64,000 nt of DNA from Hordeum vulgare subsp. vulgare (Eukaryota > Streptophyta > Magnoliopsida > Poales > Poaceae): positions 490,055,763-490,119,762 of the forward strand of contig NC_058524.1 of assembly GCF_904849725.1 (NCBI RefSeq), in the 5' to 3' direction. The notes beneath the pieces are model-generated. The model saw only the letters and a list, made by a program, of their open reading frames with translations, was not told where the DNA came from and made no database searches. A program made the translations under genes and the position numbers. Shown piece by piece: positions 1 through 11,770 of this stretch. Positions within the stretch are counted from its first letter, which is position 1; each line of letters starts with the position of its first letter.

Positions 1-329
1 AAACAATAAGATCTTCGTAGAATATGTAGGATCCAATGTGGGCATCCAGGTCCCGCTATTGGATATTGACCGAGGAGTCTCTCGGGTCATGTCTATATAG
101 TTCTCGAACCCGCAGGGTCTGCACACTTAAGGTTCGACGTTGTTTTATGCGTATTTGAGTTATATGGTTGGTTACCGAATGTTGTTCGGAGTCCCGGGTG
201 AGATTACGGACGTCACGAGGGTTTCCGGAATGGTCCGGAAACGAAGATTGATATATAAGATGACCTCATTTGATTACCGGAAGGTTTTCGGAGTTACCGG
301 GAATGACGAATGGGTTCCGGGTGTTCACC

Positions 330-343
330 GGGGGGGGGGGGGG
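330..343. repeat. Homopolymer run of 14 G
   Basis: An uninterrupted G run inside the BARE1/Angela LTR fragment. Such runs are prone to length error in assemblies, so indels here should not be over-interpreted. Confidence 0.9.
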
Positions 344-599
344 CAACCCACCCCGGGGAAGACCATAGGCCTTGGGGGTGGCGCACCAGCCCTTTGTGGG
401 CTGGTGGGACAGCCCAAGAAGGTCCTATGAGCCAAGGATAGAAAATCAAAGAGAAAGAAAAAAAAGGAGGTGGGAAAGGAGAGAAGGACTCCACTTTCCA
501 ATCCTAGTTGGACTAGGATTGGAGGAGGACTCCTCCTCCCTTGGTGGCGCAGCCCTTGGGGATCCTTGAGCCTCAAGGCAAGCCTCCCCTCCCTCCTCC

Positions 600-608
600 T
601 ATATATAT
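600..608 (-). promoter_or_regulatory. TATA box of the Copia LTR
   Basis: The minus strand reads CCATATATATAGGAGG. It lies about 480 bp inside the LTR start, at the position where BARE1-type LTRs carry their TATA box. Assigned by motif and position only. Confidence 0.55.
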
Positions 609-1082
609 GGAGCAATTAGGGCTGATTTGAGACAACTTTTCCAAGGCAGCCCGACCACATAACTCCACGGTTTTACCTCTAGATCGCGTTTCTACGGAGC
701 TCGGGTGGAGCCCTGCCGAGATTAGATCATCACCAACCTCCGGAGCTCCGTCACTCTGTTGGAGAACTCTTCTACCTCTCCGTCTCTCTTGCTGGATCAA
801 GAAGGCCGAGATCATCGTCGAGCTGTACGTGTGCTGAACGCGGAGGTGCTGTCCGTTCAGCACTAGATCGTGGGACGGATCGCGGGACGGTTCGTGGGAC
901 GGTTCGCGGGGCGGATCGAGGGACGTGAGGACATTCCACTACATCAACCACGTTCCCTAACGCTTCTGCTGTGCAATCTACAAGGGTACGTAGATCGGAA
1001 TCCCCTCTCGTAGATGGATATCACCATTATAGGTCTTCGTGCGCGTAGGAAATTTTTTGTTTCCCATGCGACGTTCCCCAAC

Positions 1083-1548
1083 TGTTTCCTAGCAGTGAAG
1101 TCATTCTAATCATATCTTCTATTCTTAGTCTGTGGGTTATCAAGATCAACAGGTTCAATCTCCACATCCTTATCATTGCTAGGTTGAGCATCAACATGAA
1201 CATCACTACTGATATTATCATTAGGCTCATGTTCATCTCCAGATTGTGTCTCGGCATCAGAAACAAAGACGTCGTTTGAACTCTCAGGTGTAGCAGCAAC
1301 AGGGTTGCTAGCGTGTAAGTTCCTATCATCTTTCTTCTTCTTTCTAGGATGACTAGGTGCATGAGTGCTAACTCCTTGAGAATCTTGTTTAACTCTCTTC
1401 GGATGACCTTTAGGATACAGAGGTTCCTGGGTCATTCTACCGCCTCTAATGACAACTCTAACGGAATTGTCATGCAACTCATTGAGCAAGTCATTTTGAG
1501 CTTTAAGTACTTGTTCTACCAGAGTAGTAACCATAGAGGCATGTTTAC
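1083..1548 (-). pseudogene. gag: gag of element d, distal fragment
   Basis: Minus-strand continuation of the d gag after the a insertion. An open stretch reads from inside a's LTR to a stop at 1106 and contains the polar, Asp/Glu/Asn-rich linker also seen in f (37840-38280), with a shared PLYP(E/K)GHPKR motif. No catalytic domain lies here. It is the low-complexity part between the retrotransposon gag domain and protease. It is separated from the N-terminal gag by element a and terminated by the BARE1/Angela insertion, so it cannot be expressed as a gag. Confidence 0.85.
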
Positions 1549-4500
1549 TGTAGCGACCCGACTCAAGACGAATCAAGCCTCTGTGTTTCTGTGCCATCCC
1601 TGGATCAGTATGCTGGCACACACAGTACATCAATGTATATATCAAAGTGCAATCACATGTAAATAGCGTAAAACTGATATATACCTTAAATATCTCAGCG
1701 GAAGCAGTCAAGGGAGTGGAGTCCCAATAAACACCAACGGCAAGTTGAGTGTAGACCGTAACCCTGAATCGTACTCTTACTCGTCGAAGAAAAATATCTG
1801 CAACATAAGACGTTGCAGCCGTGTAGGTCAGCATATTGAATATGCTGGCAAGTCACATAAGAGAGGGGGGTAAAATAATAATCATCTATTCTACATGCAT
1901 ATATGGCAGGTGGGGCTATAAGTTTTTGGCGAAAAGCAAGTTTTCTCCTACAACAAGAGAGGGCTAAAAGCAAAATGTTACTACATTGTTGGTTCTTAAC
2001 GAGATGGTTCCGCCAACCAGTTCTCGTACCCGAGTTGTTAATAATTACCCTCATTAAATATATATAAAGGTGTTGAGAAATCCAGATAACTTCAGGTCCT
2101 TTGGCTCAAGTTGTCCATGACCGTGGACACGGCTAATCGATTAGGTTTGAGTACTCTGCAGAGTTTTGCACACGTTCGCCACAAGATTTTTCCGCCTCCG
2201 TGTATGTCCTCGCACTTCAGGGTGTTTGAAGACCGGATGATCAAAACATGGTGTTTCAACGGGTCCCTCTGAATCCCTGTCGGTGCCCATCCAATCCTAC
2301 CGTTCTTCTACATCTGCTAGCACCGCCTGTCCAGAGTCGCCACGTTTTCCAACCAAGCCAGAGCCCATAATGACTTGTGGCTGTGCAGGTAAGCCTTGGG
2401 TCTTGAAAATATCCGTCCGTCCCTTTGAGCCTGGGTGAAGCTTTCCGCAGGATGTCATGGCCTCTCCAGCATCCCGGGTCATCCACTGGGTTCTCCAGGG
2501 AGCCGATCAACCGTTCTTCACCCAGAGTTGCATTGCGTCCGAGGTCTTGAAAAGTCTTGTCTTAACCGGTCTTGATTATTTGATCAACCTCGCATCACTC
2601 GTGTTATGCACTCAACCGAAATCCCGTCTACTCAAGCATAGCAATATGAAATTTGTCGTCCCGGGCCAAGTAACGGGGTTGTTGGGTGCCTACCACATGA
2701 TACTACAATATGTAACCATAATTTCCAAGTACCTACTCAGCATGCAATTGGGCATAGGATGGTAGAACTACGATGCATAGAACATAGGTGATAGTATGAT
2801 CAAAGGGACTTGCCTGGTGATGTTGACGAAGAAGAATTTTCGTTCTCGGGAAATACGTGATAGAACTATTCGTCACTTTCCGATGAAATCTATATAATCA
2901 AACATAGTATTCACATAAGCACTCACACTAGAAATCATTCTAGCAATCAATTAACAAACAGAAATAAAAGTTGATGCAATCAAAAATCAATAAGAGAGAG
3001 TGGATAAAATCCAAAGGAAACTTCAAAGAAGCTAGGAAGCCTTCTACTACATCAAACACTATATAGTTTTTGTTCTAACTGAAAATAAAACACTAAAATA
3101 GAAAAAATAACAGAAAACAAAATATAAAATAACTAAGATAACAGAAGTCAAATTTACAAAACAATAATATTTTATAAGTATTTTGAAAATAGGAAATCAA
3201 ACTAGCAATGCAATCAATTCGCAAGTTAGTATAGAACTAGAATTGATTCCATGCAAACAAATAAGAATAAATAAAATAAATTTTTGTTGTTGTTGAAAAG
3301 TTACTCGTAAATATCAAAAACAAAATATAACTTGTCACAATTACAAAAAAAACAAATTAAGGACAATTAATACAAAACAAATAGCAAGAAAACAAAAAAG
3401 GCTAAAAGAGAATCTGTTTTGCTTAAAAACCTAAGTAAAAATATTTAAAAAAAACTGAAGCTTAACCTACTGAAAGATATGATCAATAGGAAGCAGCAGC
3501 AAAAAGAATCAAATTAAAAGCTATTTTTAAACTCCCGGAATAAGCAAAACAAGATTTAATTCAAATCTGATCTAACTCAGTTTTTATAAATCCAAACATA
3601 GACAAATTATACATCTACAGACACTGCATAAAATTTGTGATCCAACGCAAAAAGAATCACCTAATTCGGAGGTATAGACTAATAGATATGAATTTTCTAA
3701 CATTGCAATTTTCTGAAAAAACTGCAATACGGGATTTCGTGAATCTCACCATGGGTGACAGAGAGGTAGAACTCCGGCGAGGTAGCTGCTCCGGCGAGGT
3801 GGGGAGGTCGCCGGCAGGGAGGGGGAACGGCGGAGGGGGTCCCGGAGGCGAGGAAGGGGGCGTCAGGGGTTCCTGTGCTTTCTTCTGTTCGGCTCCTTGC
3901 AGGAACAACAATGGTGGGGGCGTCGTGGCTACGGGCAGGGAGAGGGCGAGCTGATGGGGAAAATGGAACAAGGAGAGGAGGGGCGTTCTTATAGGGGTGG
4001 TGGGAGGCTCGGGAAGGAAGTGTAGCCCGCGAATCGGGGGAGGGAAACTTCCTAGGAAGCTTCTGCCATGGCCACACAAGGAAGCTCGTGAGGAGGAAGA
4101 AGAAGGTGGGATTGGGCCAGATTGGTTTCCTAACGTGGCCCAAGTACATTCCTAAAATAAGAGATCTCTTTCCCTTTTTATTAAAGCAGGAATTAATACG
4201 ATTAAAAGGAAATAGAATATCCTCGGAATATAGGGGTATAGTATATTAAAATTTTCAGAAAAATAAATCCAAAAAGATGGGCATTTTTTCACTACCAAAA
4301 TAAATACTTGAAAAAAAATGTTATTTAGGAAATCCCTAAATGCTTTATTTCTTTTTGCAAATATTTTCTCAAATAAATCATGTGTTTCATAGCTCAAATA
4401 TTTCAAAGAATATCCCCGGGTTTTGGAGGGTCATGTTTCTCCTCTCTTTTTCTTGCTTGACAAGATATGGTTCCGGCATTCCGTGAGTGTGGAAGAAACA

Positions 4501-4768
4501 AAATGCAAAGCAAAATCGAAAGGAATTCCAATGACCCCTTGATTCAAATTCTTTATAGTTGAAGAAGTCATGCTATCTCCTCTCGCTGATTTTTAAAAAA
4601 AGATGAATTTGAATTCACAGGAAAAAAGGGGAAAGTCATTTTATTCCCTCTCATTCAAAAGTTTTGAAAAGTTTCAAATTTCACTCAAGTTTCAATCACT
4701 CAAGCAAACAAACAAACAATCTTATAATTATATTAACATTCCAAAATTTATAATTTTGGGATGTTACA
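1549..4768 (-). repeat. 3' LTR of element a
   Basis: TG..CA-bounded and the same length as the copy at 6543-9762. It is the 3' LTR because the PPT abuts it at 4769 and gag runs on the minus strand. It contains a GC-rich block (3750-3960 on the plus strand) and, on the minus strand, a TATA-like CTATAAG at 3988-3994. ORFs on either strand of the GC-rich block are composition artefacts. Confidence 0.92.
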
Positions 4769-4789
4769 AACTACCACACTTAAAATGAA
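4769..4789 (-). other. Polypurine tract of element a
   Basis: The minus strand reads TTTTAAGTGTGGTAGTT directly before the 3' LTR. It matches in place and form the PPT of element b (AAGGTGGGTAGGTTTG at 23605-23620). Confidence 0.75.
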
Positions 4790-5592
4790 TCTCGTCCTCG
4801 AGATTCGAAGAGGCTAGAAAGAAAAGGTTAAGGTTTGGGGGTCTTCTAACAAATCCAACTTCCGGCAAAGTGGGATGCTACCACACTTAAAATGAGTGCT
4901 ACTGGTCCCTTAAGATTTTAACAAACCTTTGGGGTTTTTCGCATGTGACTCCTCACAGTCTTCATATCTTCCGCTATATTCATAACGTTTCCATTAAAAC
5001 GAGGGTCCTTCTGTTGATATAAGCTTCTTCCTTTACTGGGTCTTCTTAACTGACAAGTCTCGTGACCATTCTAAATAACCTATCGATGATTCTCATGGTG
5101 GTCTACCATTTGTGGTTATCCTGCAGAGAGAAGGGTCTTGGCTTCATCCTCACCGTAAAATTTCCTACGCGTGACAACAAGTGCCATGTACATGGGCTTT
5201 CATTATACCATTCTAAGGCTCAAACAAAAGCTTCAAAGGACGTCGTCTCTCACTATGGGTAAGTCTCTTAGATTTACCATTTCGAATAGCAAGAGAATGA
5301 TAATAGTAAGTCGTCATGGTGGCCAAGCCATGTCGCACTGAAATCATTACCTTGTATAAGGCTTAGTGAATCTCGTATTCTAATACTTGGGCATCCTCAC
5401 AAGCGTTGCAGAATTTCTCTTGTGCACGAACGAAGTTCGGATAATCCATTGGTTCTGCAAGCTAAACAAAACATCTATCGTCTCTTCACAACTCTCATGT
5501 TTTCGTATGCTCCTAGGGAAATGTTGTTGAAACAAGTTTCCTTCTCCAAAAAGATAGTACTTGATCCTTGTTAGTCCCGGGGTCTGTGGGTT
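4790..5592. other. Non-coding interior of element a
   Basis: No pol domain can be read on either strand. Positions 4877-4896 repeat the PPT-side sequence (GCTACCACACTTAAAATGAG), preceded by GTGGGATG, which resembles the LTR terminus. This looks like a second copy of the LTR/PPT junction about 105 bp further inside. The rest is unrecognised. Confidence 0.6.
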
Positions 5593-6111
5593 TCAGGCAT
5601 ACTTGGGGTAAATGTGACACGCCGCTGGGTAGTGGGTGGTTCCTTCACACAAGAAACAAGTCACCTGACTAGTTGGGCATTCCTCAGCTGGGTGATTTTC
5701 TTCACAATGAGTGCATCCATCCTTGTGTTCCTCCTGGGTGTGTCCTATTTCTCCACAAATCTTGCATGCACAAGTCTTCTTCTTCGGATTATCATAGCAC
5801 TTCTGAATAAGACGGGATCTTAACAGAGTCTTCTTGAATTCGTCCCAGGTTTCTGCTCCACTAAATCCTTGTATGGCATGGTGCATTTTCCACCAGATAG
5901 CAGCACTTTGTGTAAAGTACTGAAGAGCGTGTTCCACTTCATACTTCCTTGAGATCAGGTTGCTCCCGAAGTGGTTCTCCATGTTTTGAATCCATATATC
6001 AGCCTCCAGCTGGGTCATTGGTCCAGAGATTACATGTCCAGTTTCATACTCCATCTGGTAGGGTTGAGGTTTTGGGGATGAGACGGGTAAGAGAGAGGGA
6101 GATACACACAA
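5593..6111 (-). CDS. gag: Gag-like protein with three zinc knuckles (element a)
   Basis: 172-codon open frame. Residues about 20-100 resemble the retrotransposon gag (capsid) domain, with a WW pair in the A-x-W-W context followed by a WDEFK helix. The C-terminal third has three Cys/His knuckles: CKICGEIGH with a longer tail to Cys, CTHCEENHPAEEC (CX2CX3HX4C) and CFLCEGTTHYPAAC (CX2CX4HX4C). By family knowledge such a protein coats element RNA in cytoplasmic particles. It differs from the single-knuckle, His-rich gag of b. The N terminus may be incomplete, since the start used is simply the first ATG in frame. There is no PR or RT downstream. The intact frame in a gag-only element suggests recent use, but this is inference. 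Confidence 0.68.
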   Translation of the reverse strand: MCVSPSLLPVSSPKPQPYQMEYETGHVISGPMTQLEADIWIQNMENHFGSNLISRKYEVEHALQYFTQSAAIWWKMHHAIQGFSGAETWDEFKKTLLRSRLIQKCYDNPKKKTCACKICGEIGHTQEEHKDGCTHCEENHPAEECPTSQVTCFLCEGTTHYPAACHIYPKYA

Positions 6112-6526
6112 TATTTTTTAGAATAGGTTTTAGTTGTGGCCGTCGGAAAACACACACCAATGACGGCTCATAAATCATCGTAGCTAACGTGGGTATATAA
6201 TTGGGGTTTGGACTTCTAATGGTCATATAAATATTCGAACGCTTCAGGGTCTTCGAGTTCTTCGGGTCTTTAGAGTCTTCATTTGGCGCAGCTTCAATTC
6301 TTCAAATGCATGATGAAACCCTCTTTACTTTGAAGTAGAACTCCGTTGATTCTTCATGAGGTCAAAGGGGTAAGGGTATTGTCTAACTATTTGAGGTGAG
6401 AGAGAACATTTGATGAAATCAGAAGAGATGAGAAATGAAGGATGTTCTTGAAAAAATTGAATTTTTTTGAGAGATCCTTTCCTAAGAAATTTCCAGTTTC
6501 TAGGGTCACGTCCTACAGCCAAATGT
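6112..6526 (-). other. 5' leader of element a
   Basis: About 415 bp between the primer site and gag in element orientation. No further ORF or motif was recognised. The end nearest the LTR resembles the leader of b (shared TTACGTCCTA-like text). Confidence 0.6.
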
Positions 6527-6538
6527 GCTCTGATACCA
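6527..6538 (-). other. Primer binding site, tRNA-iMet (element a)
   Basis: The minus strand reads TGGTATCAGAGC four bases inside the 5' LTR end. This is the classic initiator-Met primer site of plant Gypsy elements. Confidence 0.88.
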
Positions 6539-6542
6539 TTTC

Positions 6543-9500
6543 TGTAGCGACCCGACTCAAGACGAGTCAAGCCTCTGTGTTTCTGTGCCATCCCTGGATC
6601 AGTATGCTGGCACACACAGTACATCAATGTATATATCAAAGTGCAATCACATGTAAATAGCGTAAAACTGATATATACCTTAAATATCTCAGCGGAAGCA
6701 GTCAAGGGAGTGGAGTCCCAATAAACACCAACGGCAAGTTGAGTGTAGACCGTAACCCTGAATCGTACTCTTACTCGTCGAAGAAAAATATCTGCAACAT
6801 AAGACGTTGCAGCCGTGTAGGTCAGCATATTGAATATGCTGGCAAGTCACATAAGAGAGGGGGGTAAAATAATAATCATCTATTCTACATGCATATATGG
6901 CAGGTGGGGCTATAAGTTTTTGGCGAAAAGCAAGTTTTCTCCTACAACAAGAGAGGGCTAAAAGCAAAATGTTACTACATTGTTGGTTGTTAACGAGATG
7001 GTTCCGCCAACTAGTTCTCGTACCCGAGTTGTCAATAATTACCCTCATCAAATATATATAAATGTGTTGAGAAATCCAGATAACTTCAGTTCCTTTGGCT
7101 CAAGTTGTCCATGACCGTGGACACGGCTAATCGATTAGGTTTGAGTACTCTGTAGAGTTTTGCACACGTTCCCCACAAGATTTGAACGCCTCCGTGTATG
7201 TCCTCGCACTTCAGGGTGTTTGAAGACCGGATGATCAAAACATGGTCTTTCAACGGGTCCCTCTGAATCCCTGTCGGTGCCCATCCAATCCTACCGTTCT
7301 TCTACATCTGCTAGCACCGCCTGTCCAGAGTCGCCACGTTGTCCAACCAAGCCAGAGCCCATAATGACTTGTGGCTGTGCAGGTAAGCCTTGGGTCTTGA
7401 AAATATCCGTCCGTCCCTTTGAGCCTGGGTGAAGCTTTCCGCAGGATGTCATGGCCTCTCCAGCATCCCGGGTCATCCACTTGGTTCTCCAGGGAGCCGA
7501 TCAACCGTCCTTCACCAAGAGTTACATTGCGTCCGAGGTCTTGAAAAGTCTTGTCTTAACCGGTCTTGATTATTTAATCAACCTCGCATCACTCGTGTTA
7601 TGCACTCAACCGAAATCCCGTCTACTCAAGCATAGCAATATGAAATTTGTCGTCCCGGGCCAAGTAACGGGGTTGTTGGGTGCCTACCACATGATACTAC
7701 AATATGTAACCATAATTTCCAAGTACCTACTCAGCATGCAATTGGGCATAGGATGGTAGAAGTACGATGCATAAAACATAGGTGATAGTATGATCAAAGT
7801 GACTTGCCTGGTGATGTTGACGAAGAAGAATTTTCGTTCTCGGGAAATACGTGATAGAACTATTCGTCACTCTCCGATGAAATCTATATAATCAAACATA
7901 GTATTCACATAAGCACTCACGGTAGCAATCATTCTAGCAATCAATTAACAAACAGCAATAAAATTTGATGCAATCAAAAATCAATAAGAGAGAGTGGATA
8001 AAATCCAAAGGAAACTTCAAAGAAGCTAGGAAGCCTTCTACTACATCAAACACTATATAGTTATTGTTCTAACTGAAAATAAAACACTAAAATAGAAAAA
8101 ATAACAGAAAACAAAACATAAAATAACTAATATAACAGAAGTCAAATTTACGAAACAATATTATTTTATAAGTATTTTCAAAATAGGAAATCAAACTAGC
8201 AATGCAATCAATTCGCAAGTTAGTACAGAACTAGAATTGATTCCATGCAAACAAATAAGAATAAATAAAATAAATTTTTGTTGTTGTTGAAAAGTTACTG
8301 GTAAATATCAAAAACAAAATATAACTTGTCACAATTACAAAAAAAAAGAAATTAAGAACAATTAATACAAAAGAAATAGCAAGAAAACAAGAAAGGCTAA
8401 AACAGAATCTGTTTTGCTTAAAAACCTAAGTAAAAATATTTAAAAAACTGAAGCTTAACCTACTGAAAGATATGATCAATAGGAAGCAGCAGCACAAAGA
8501 ATCAAATTAAAAGCTATTTTTAAACTCCCGGAATAAGCAAACCAAGCTTTAATTAAAATCTGATCTAACTCAGTTTTTATAAATCCAAACATAGACAAAT
8601 TATACATCTACAGAAACTGCATAAAATTTCTAATCCAACGCAAAAAGAATCACCTAATTCGGAGGTATAGACTAATAGATATGAATTTTCTAACATTGCA
8701 ATTTTCTGAAAAAACTGCAATACGGGATTTCGTGAATCTCACCATGGGTGACACAGAGGAAGAACTCCGGCGAGGTAGTTGCTCCGGCGAGGTGGGGAGG
8801 TCGCCGGCGGGGAGGGGGAACGGCGGAGGGGGTCCCGGAGGCGAGGAAGGGGGCGTCAGGGGTTCCTGTGCGTTCTTCTGTTCGGCTCCTTGCAGGAACA
8901 ACAATGGTGGGGGCGTCATGGCTACGGGCAGGGAGAGGGCGAGCTGATGGGGAAAATGGAACGAGAAGAGGAGGGGCGTTCTAATAGGGGTGGTGGGAGG
9001 CTCGGGAAGGAAGTGTAGCCCGCGAATCGGGGGAGGGAAACTTCCTGGGAAGCTTCTGCCATGGCTACACAAGGAAGCTCGTGAGGAGGAAGAAGAAGGT
9101 GGGATTGGGCCAGATTGGTTTCCTAACGTGGCCCAAGTACATTCCTAAAATAAGAGATCTCTTTCCCTTTTTATTAAAACAGGAATTAATACGATTAAAA
9201 GGAAATAGAATATCCTCGGAATATAGGGGTATAGTATATTAAAATTTTCAGAAAAATAAATCCAAAAAGATGGGCATTTTTTTCACTACCAAAATAAATA
9301 CTTGAAAAAAAATGTTTTTTAGGAAATCCCTAAATGCTTTATTTCTTTTTGCAAACATTTTCTCAAATAAATCATGTGTTTCATAGCTCAAATATTTCAA
9401 AGAATATCCCCGGGTTTTGGAGGGTCATGTTTCTCCTCTCCTTTTCTTGCTTGACAAGATATGGTTCCGGCATTCCGTGAGTGTGGAAGAAACAAAATGC

Positions 9501-9762
9501 AAAGCAAAATCGAAAGGAATTCCAATGCCACCTTGATTCAAATTCTTTATAGTTGAAGAAGTCATGCTATCTACTCTCGCTGATTTTTAAAAAAAGATGA
9601 ATTTGAATTCACAGGAAAAAAGGGGAAAGTCATTTTATTCCCTCTCATTCAAAAGTTTTGAAAAGTTTCAAATTTCACTCAAGTTTCAATCACTCAAGCA
9701 AACAAACAAACAATCTTATAATTATATTAACATTCCAAAATTTATAATTTTGGGATGTTACA
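6543..9762 (-). repeat. 5' LTR of element a
   Basis: Twin of 1549-4768 with scattered substitutions. In element orientation this LTR would drive transcription. The TATA-like CTATAAG of the other copy is CTATTAG here (plus strand CTAATAG near 8981-8987), so its core promoter may be weakened. Confidence 0.92.
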
Positions 9763-9767
9763 TTTAC

Positions 9768-11258
9768 TCACAAGCTTTAGATCATTGACATTTCTGTCCA
9801 CACAAGCATTTAAATGACTAAGCATACGAGCATTCTGTTCCAATTGTCTGCTAACATAATCATTGAAACACTGTTGTTTGGCAACAAAGTTATCAAATTC
9901 ATCCAGGCATAGGCTAGCAGGTTTAGCGAAAGGAATATCACTCTCATCAAACCTACGCAGAGAATTTACTTCTACTACCTGTATCGGGTTATCAAGACCA
10001 TGGATCTATTCGATAGGTGGTAGATTTTTGACATCTTCAGATTTAATACCTTTCTCTCGCATAGATTTCTTGGCTTCTTGCATATCTTCAGGACTGAGGA
10101 ATAGAATACCTCTTTTCTTCGGAGTTTGCTTAGGAGGTGGTTCGGGAATAGTCCAAGCATTCTCATTGCACAAGATGTTATTCAATAGGATCTCAGCTTG
10201 TTCTATAGTTCGTTCCCGAAAAACACAACCAGCACAATTATCTAGGTGGTCTTTGGAAGCATCGGCAAGTCCATTATAGAAGATATCAAGTATTTCATTC
10301 TTCTCAAGAGGGTGATCAGGCAAAGCATTCAGTAGCTGGATGAGCCTCCCCCAAGCTTGTGGGAGACTCTCTTCTTCATCTTGAGCAAAGTTGTATATTT
10401 CTTGCAAGGCAGCTTGCTTCTTATGGGCAGGGAAATATTTTTCACAGAAGTAGTAGACCATATCCTCGGGCTACGCACACAACCAGGAGCAAGAGAAGTG
10501 AACCAAGTCTTAGCATCATCCTTTAGCGAGAAAGGAAACAACTTGAGGATATAGTAGTGGCGGATCTTTTCCTCACTAGTGAATAGGGTGGCTATATCGT
10601 GCAGTTTGGTAAGATGGGCTACAACCGTTTCAGACTCATAACCGTGAAAAGGATCAGATTCGACCAGAGTGATTAACTCAGGGTCGACAGAGAATTCATA
10701 ATCCTTATCGGTCACAAAGATAGGCAAAGTAGCAAACTTCGGGTCGTATTTCATCCTAGCGTTCAAAGATTTTTCTTTCCACTTGAGCAGTAGTTTCTCA
10801 ACATCATAGCTATCCTTACACGCAAGAAACTCCTCATCTATCTCTCCTTCCATAACATAACGTTCAGGCATAACAGGCAATTCAGGCATAGTAGTAGGTT
10901 CTACTTCAATAGTATTAACAGTTTCAGAAGTATCATCACATCTAGCAGCAACTCTAGCAATTTGTGCATCAAGGAATGCACCTAGTGGCAAAGGAGTATG
11001 AGGCATAGCATCATAAGGCAAAGCAGTAGTAGCATCATAAGGCAAAGGAGTATCAAGCATAATATCATCATAAGCATCATGGGCAGCACAAGTAGCATCA
11101 TCAAGCACATGCGACATATCAAGATTTCTAGCAGGAGGTGGTGTCGCAAACTTACTCATAACTGAGGGTGAATCAAGTGCAGAGCTAGATGATAGTTCCT
11201 TACCTGTCCTCGTAGTGGAAGGCAAGATTTCAGTTCTTGGATCTTTCGGATTCTTCAT
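9768..11258 (-). pseudogene. gag: gag of element d, proximal part
   Basis: Starts at the ATG at 11258 (MKNPKDPRTE), just after the leader, as in f. A polar N-terminal region rich in Asp/Ala is followed by the gag capsid domain (residues about 190-330, with HYYILKLFPFSLKDDAKTWF and later QAWGRL and FYNGL motifs). Two lesions are visible against f. A 1-bp deletion near 10470 shifts the frame, so N- and C-parts are open in different frames. A G-to-T nonsense TAG lies at 10006-10008. The gene is further cut by element a at 9767. It would have encoded the structural protein of the virus-like particle. Confidence 0.88.
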
Positions 11259-11307
11259 AGTGAGCAGCAGACGTCAATCCCAAGTGACTCAGAGAATATA
11301 GATGTGC

Positions 11308-11325
11308 TTCCCGGCAACGGCGCCA
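11308..11325 (-). other. Primer binding site, tRNA-Asp type (element d)
   Basis: The minus strand reads TGGCGCCGTTGCCGGGAA 11 nt after the 5' LTR end. The same site follows the 5' LTRs of e, f, g and h and is characteristic of the Athila group. Confidence 0.88.
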
Positions 11326-11579
11326 GAAAATAGTCTTGATGACCCTCAAGTATAAGGGATTGCAACAGTTTTCGAGGGTAGAGTATTCAACCCAAATTTA
11401 TTGATTTGACTCAAGGGGAAGCGAAAGAATATTCTCAAGTATTAGCAGCTGAGTTGTCAATTCAACCACACCTGTAAGATTAGTGGCTGCAAGCAAAGTA
11501 TCAATAGCAAAGTGGTATATAGCAATGGTGCCAGAAAAAGGTCTGTTGACGGCAGACTATTCCTAACTTGTTGTATCAA

Positions 11580-11770
11580 TGGTGCCAGAAAAGTGTTGCA
11601 GCAGGTAACAGCAAAGTAGCAAGTAACAGCAGCAGTGACATCAGTAGCAAGGAACAACTGTAGTGACAACAATAGCAAGTAACAACAGTAGTGACAGCAG
11701 TAGCAAGTAACATCAGTAGTGACAACAGTAGCAACAAAGTAACATAGCAAGGACCAGTAGTAAAAGACTC
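11580..11770 (-). repeat. Imperfect 9-mer repeats in Sabrina-like LTR
   Basis: Tandem-like degenerate units of the form TGCTACTGT/TACTTGCTA (minus orientation). The equivalent stretches in f lie at about 35575-35765 and 44020-44190 on the plus strand. The stretch is translatable in several frames as Leu/Cys/Tyr-rich ORFs, which are artefacts. Confidence 0.75.

Larger units (their letters stand above)
1..1082 (-). mobile_element. BARE1/Angela-type Copia LTR fragment
   Basis: Read on the minus strand, this begins at 1082 as GTTGGGGAACGTCGCATGGG and continues through the text typical of Triticeae BARE1/Angela LTRs: the Ser/Thr-rich repeats of GGGACGG around 870-920, a TATA box near 600, and pyrimidine-rich leader sequence. 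The LTR runs off the left edge, so it may be a solo LTR or one end of a full element. It abuts the gag of Sabrina-like element d at 1083 and has therefore inserted into d. The expected terminal A of the TG..CA end is not present at the junction. Family assignment is from memory of the LTR sequence. Confidence 0.85.
1549..9762 (-). mobile_element. Element a: gag-only non-autonomous Gypsy element with 3.2-kb LTRs
   Basis: Complete 8,214-bp insertion flanked by TTTAC at 1544-1548 and 9763-9767. Two LTRs of 3,220 bp each (1549-4768 and 6543-9762) start TGTAGCGACCCG and end GGGATGTTACA. They enclose only 1,774 bp. The interior has a tRNA-iMet primer site, one gag-like ORF and a polypurine tract, all in minus orientation, and no protease, RT, RNase H, integrase or chromodomain. 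Seven differences in about the first 560 bp of LTR (hand count) suggest a fairly recent insertion. LTR termini, PBS and PPT resemble those of chromovirus b, a plausible autonomous partner. Confidence 0.92.

Noticed and set aside
1549..6542. Tandem duplication of a 5-kb unit (1549-4768 and 6543-9762).
   Set aside because: The copies are LTRs: TG..CA ends, a 5-bp TTTAC duplication outside, and PBS and PPT inside.
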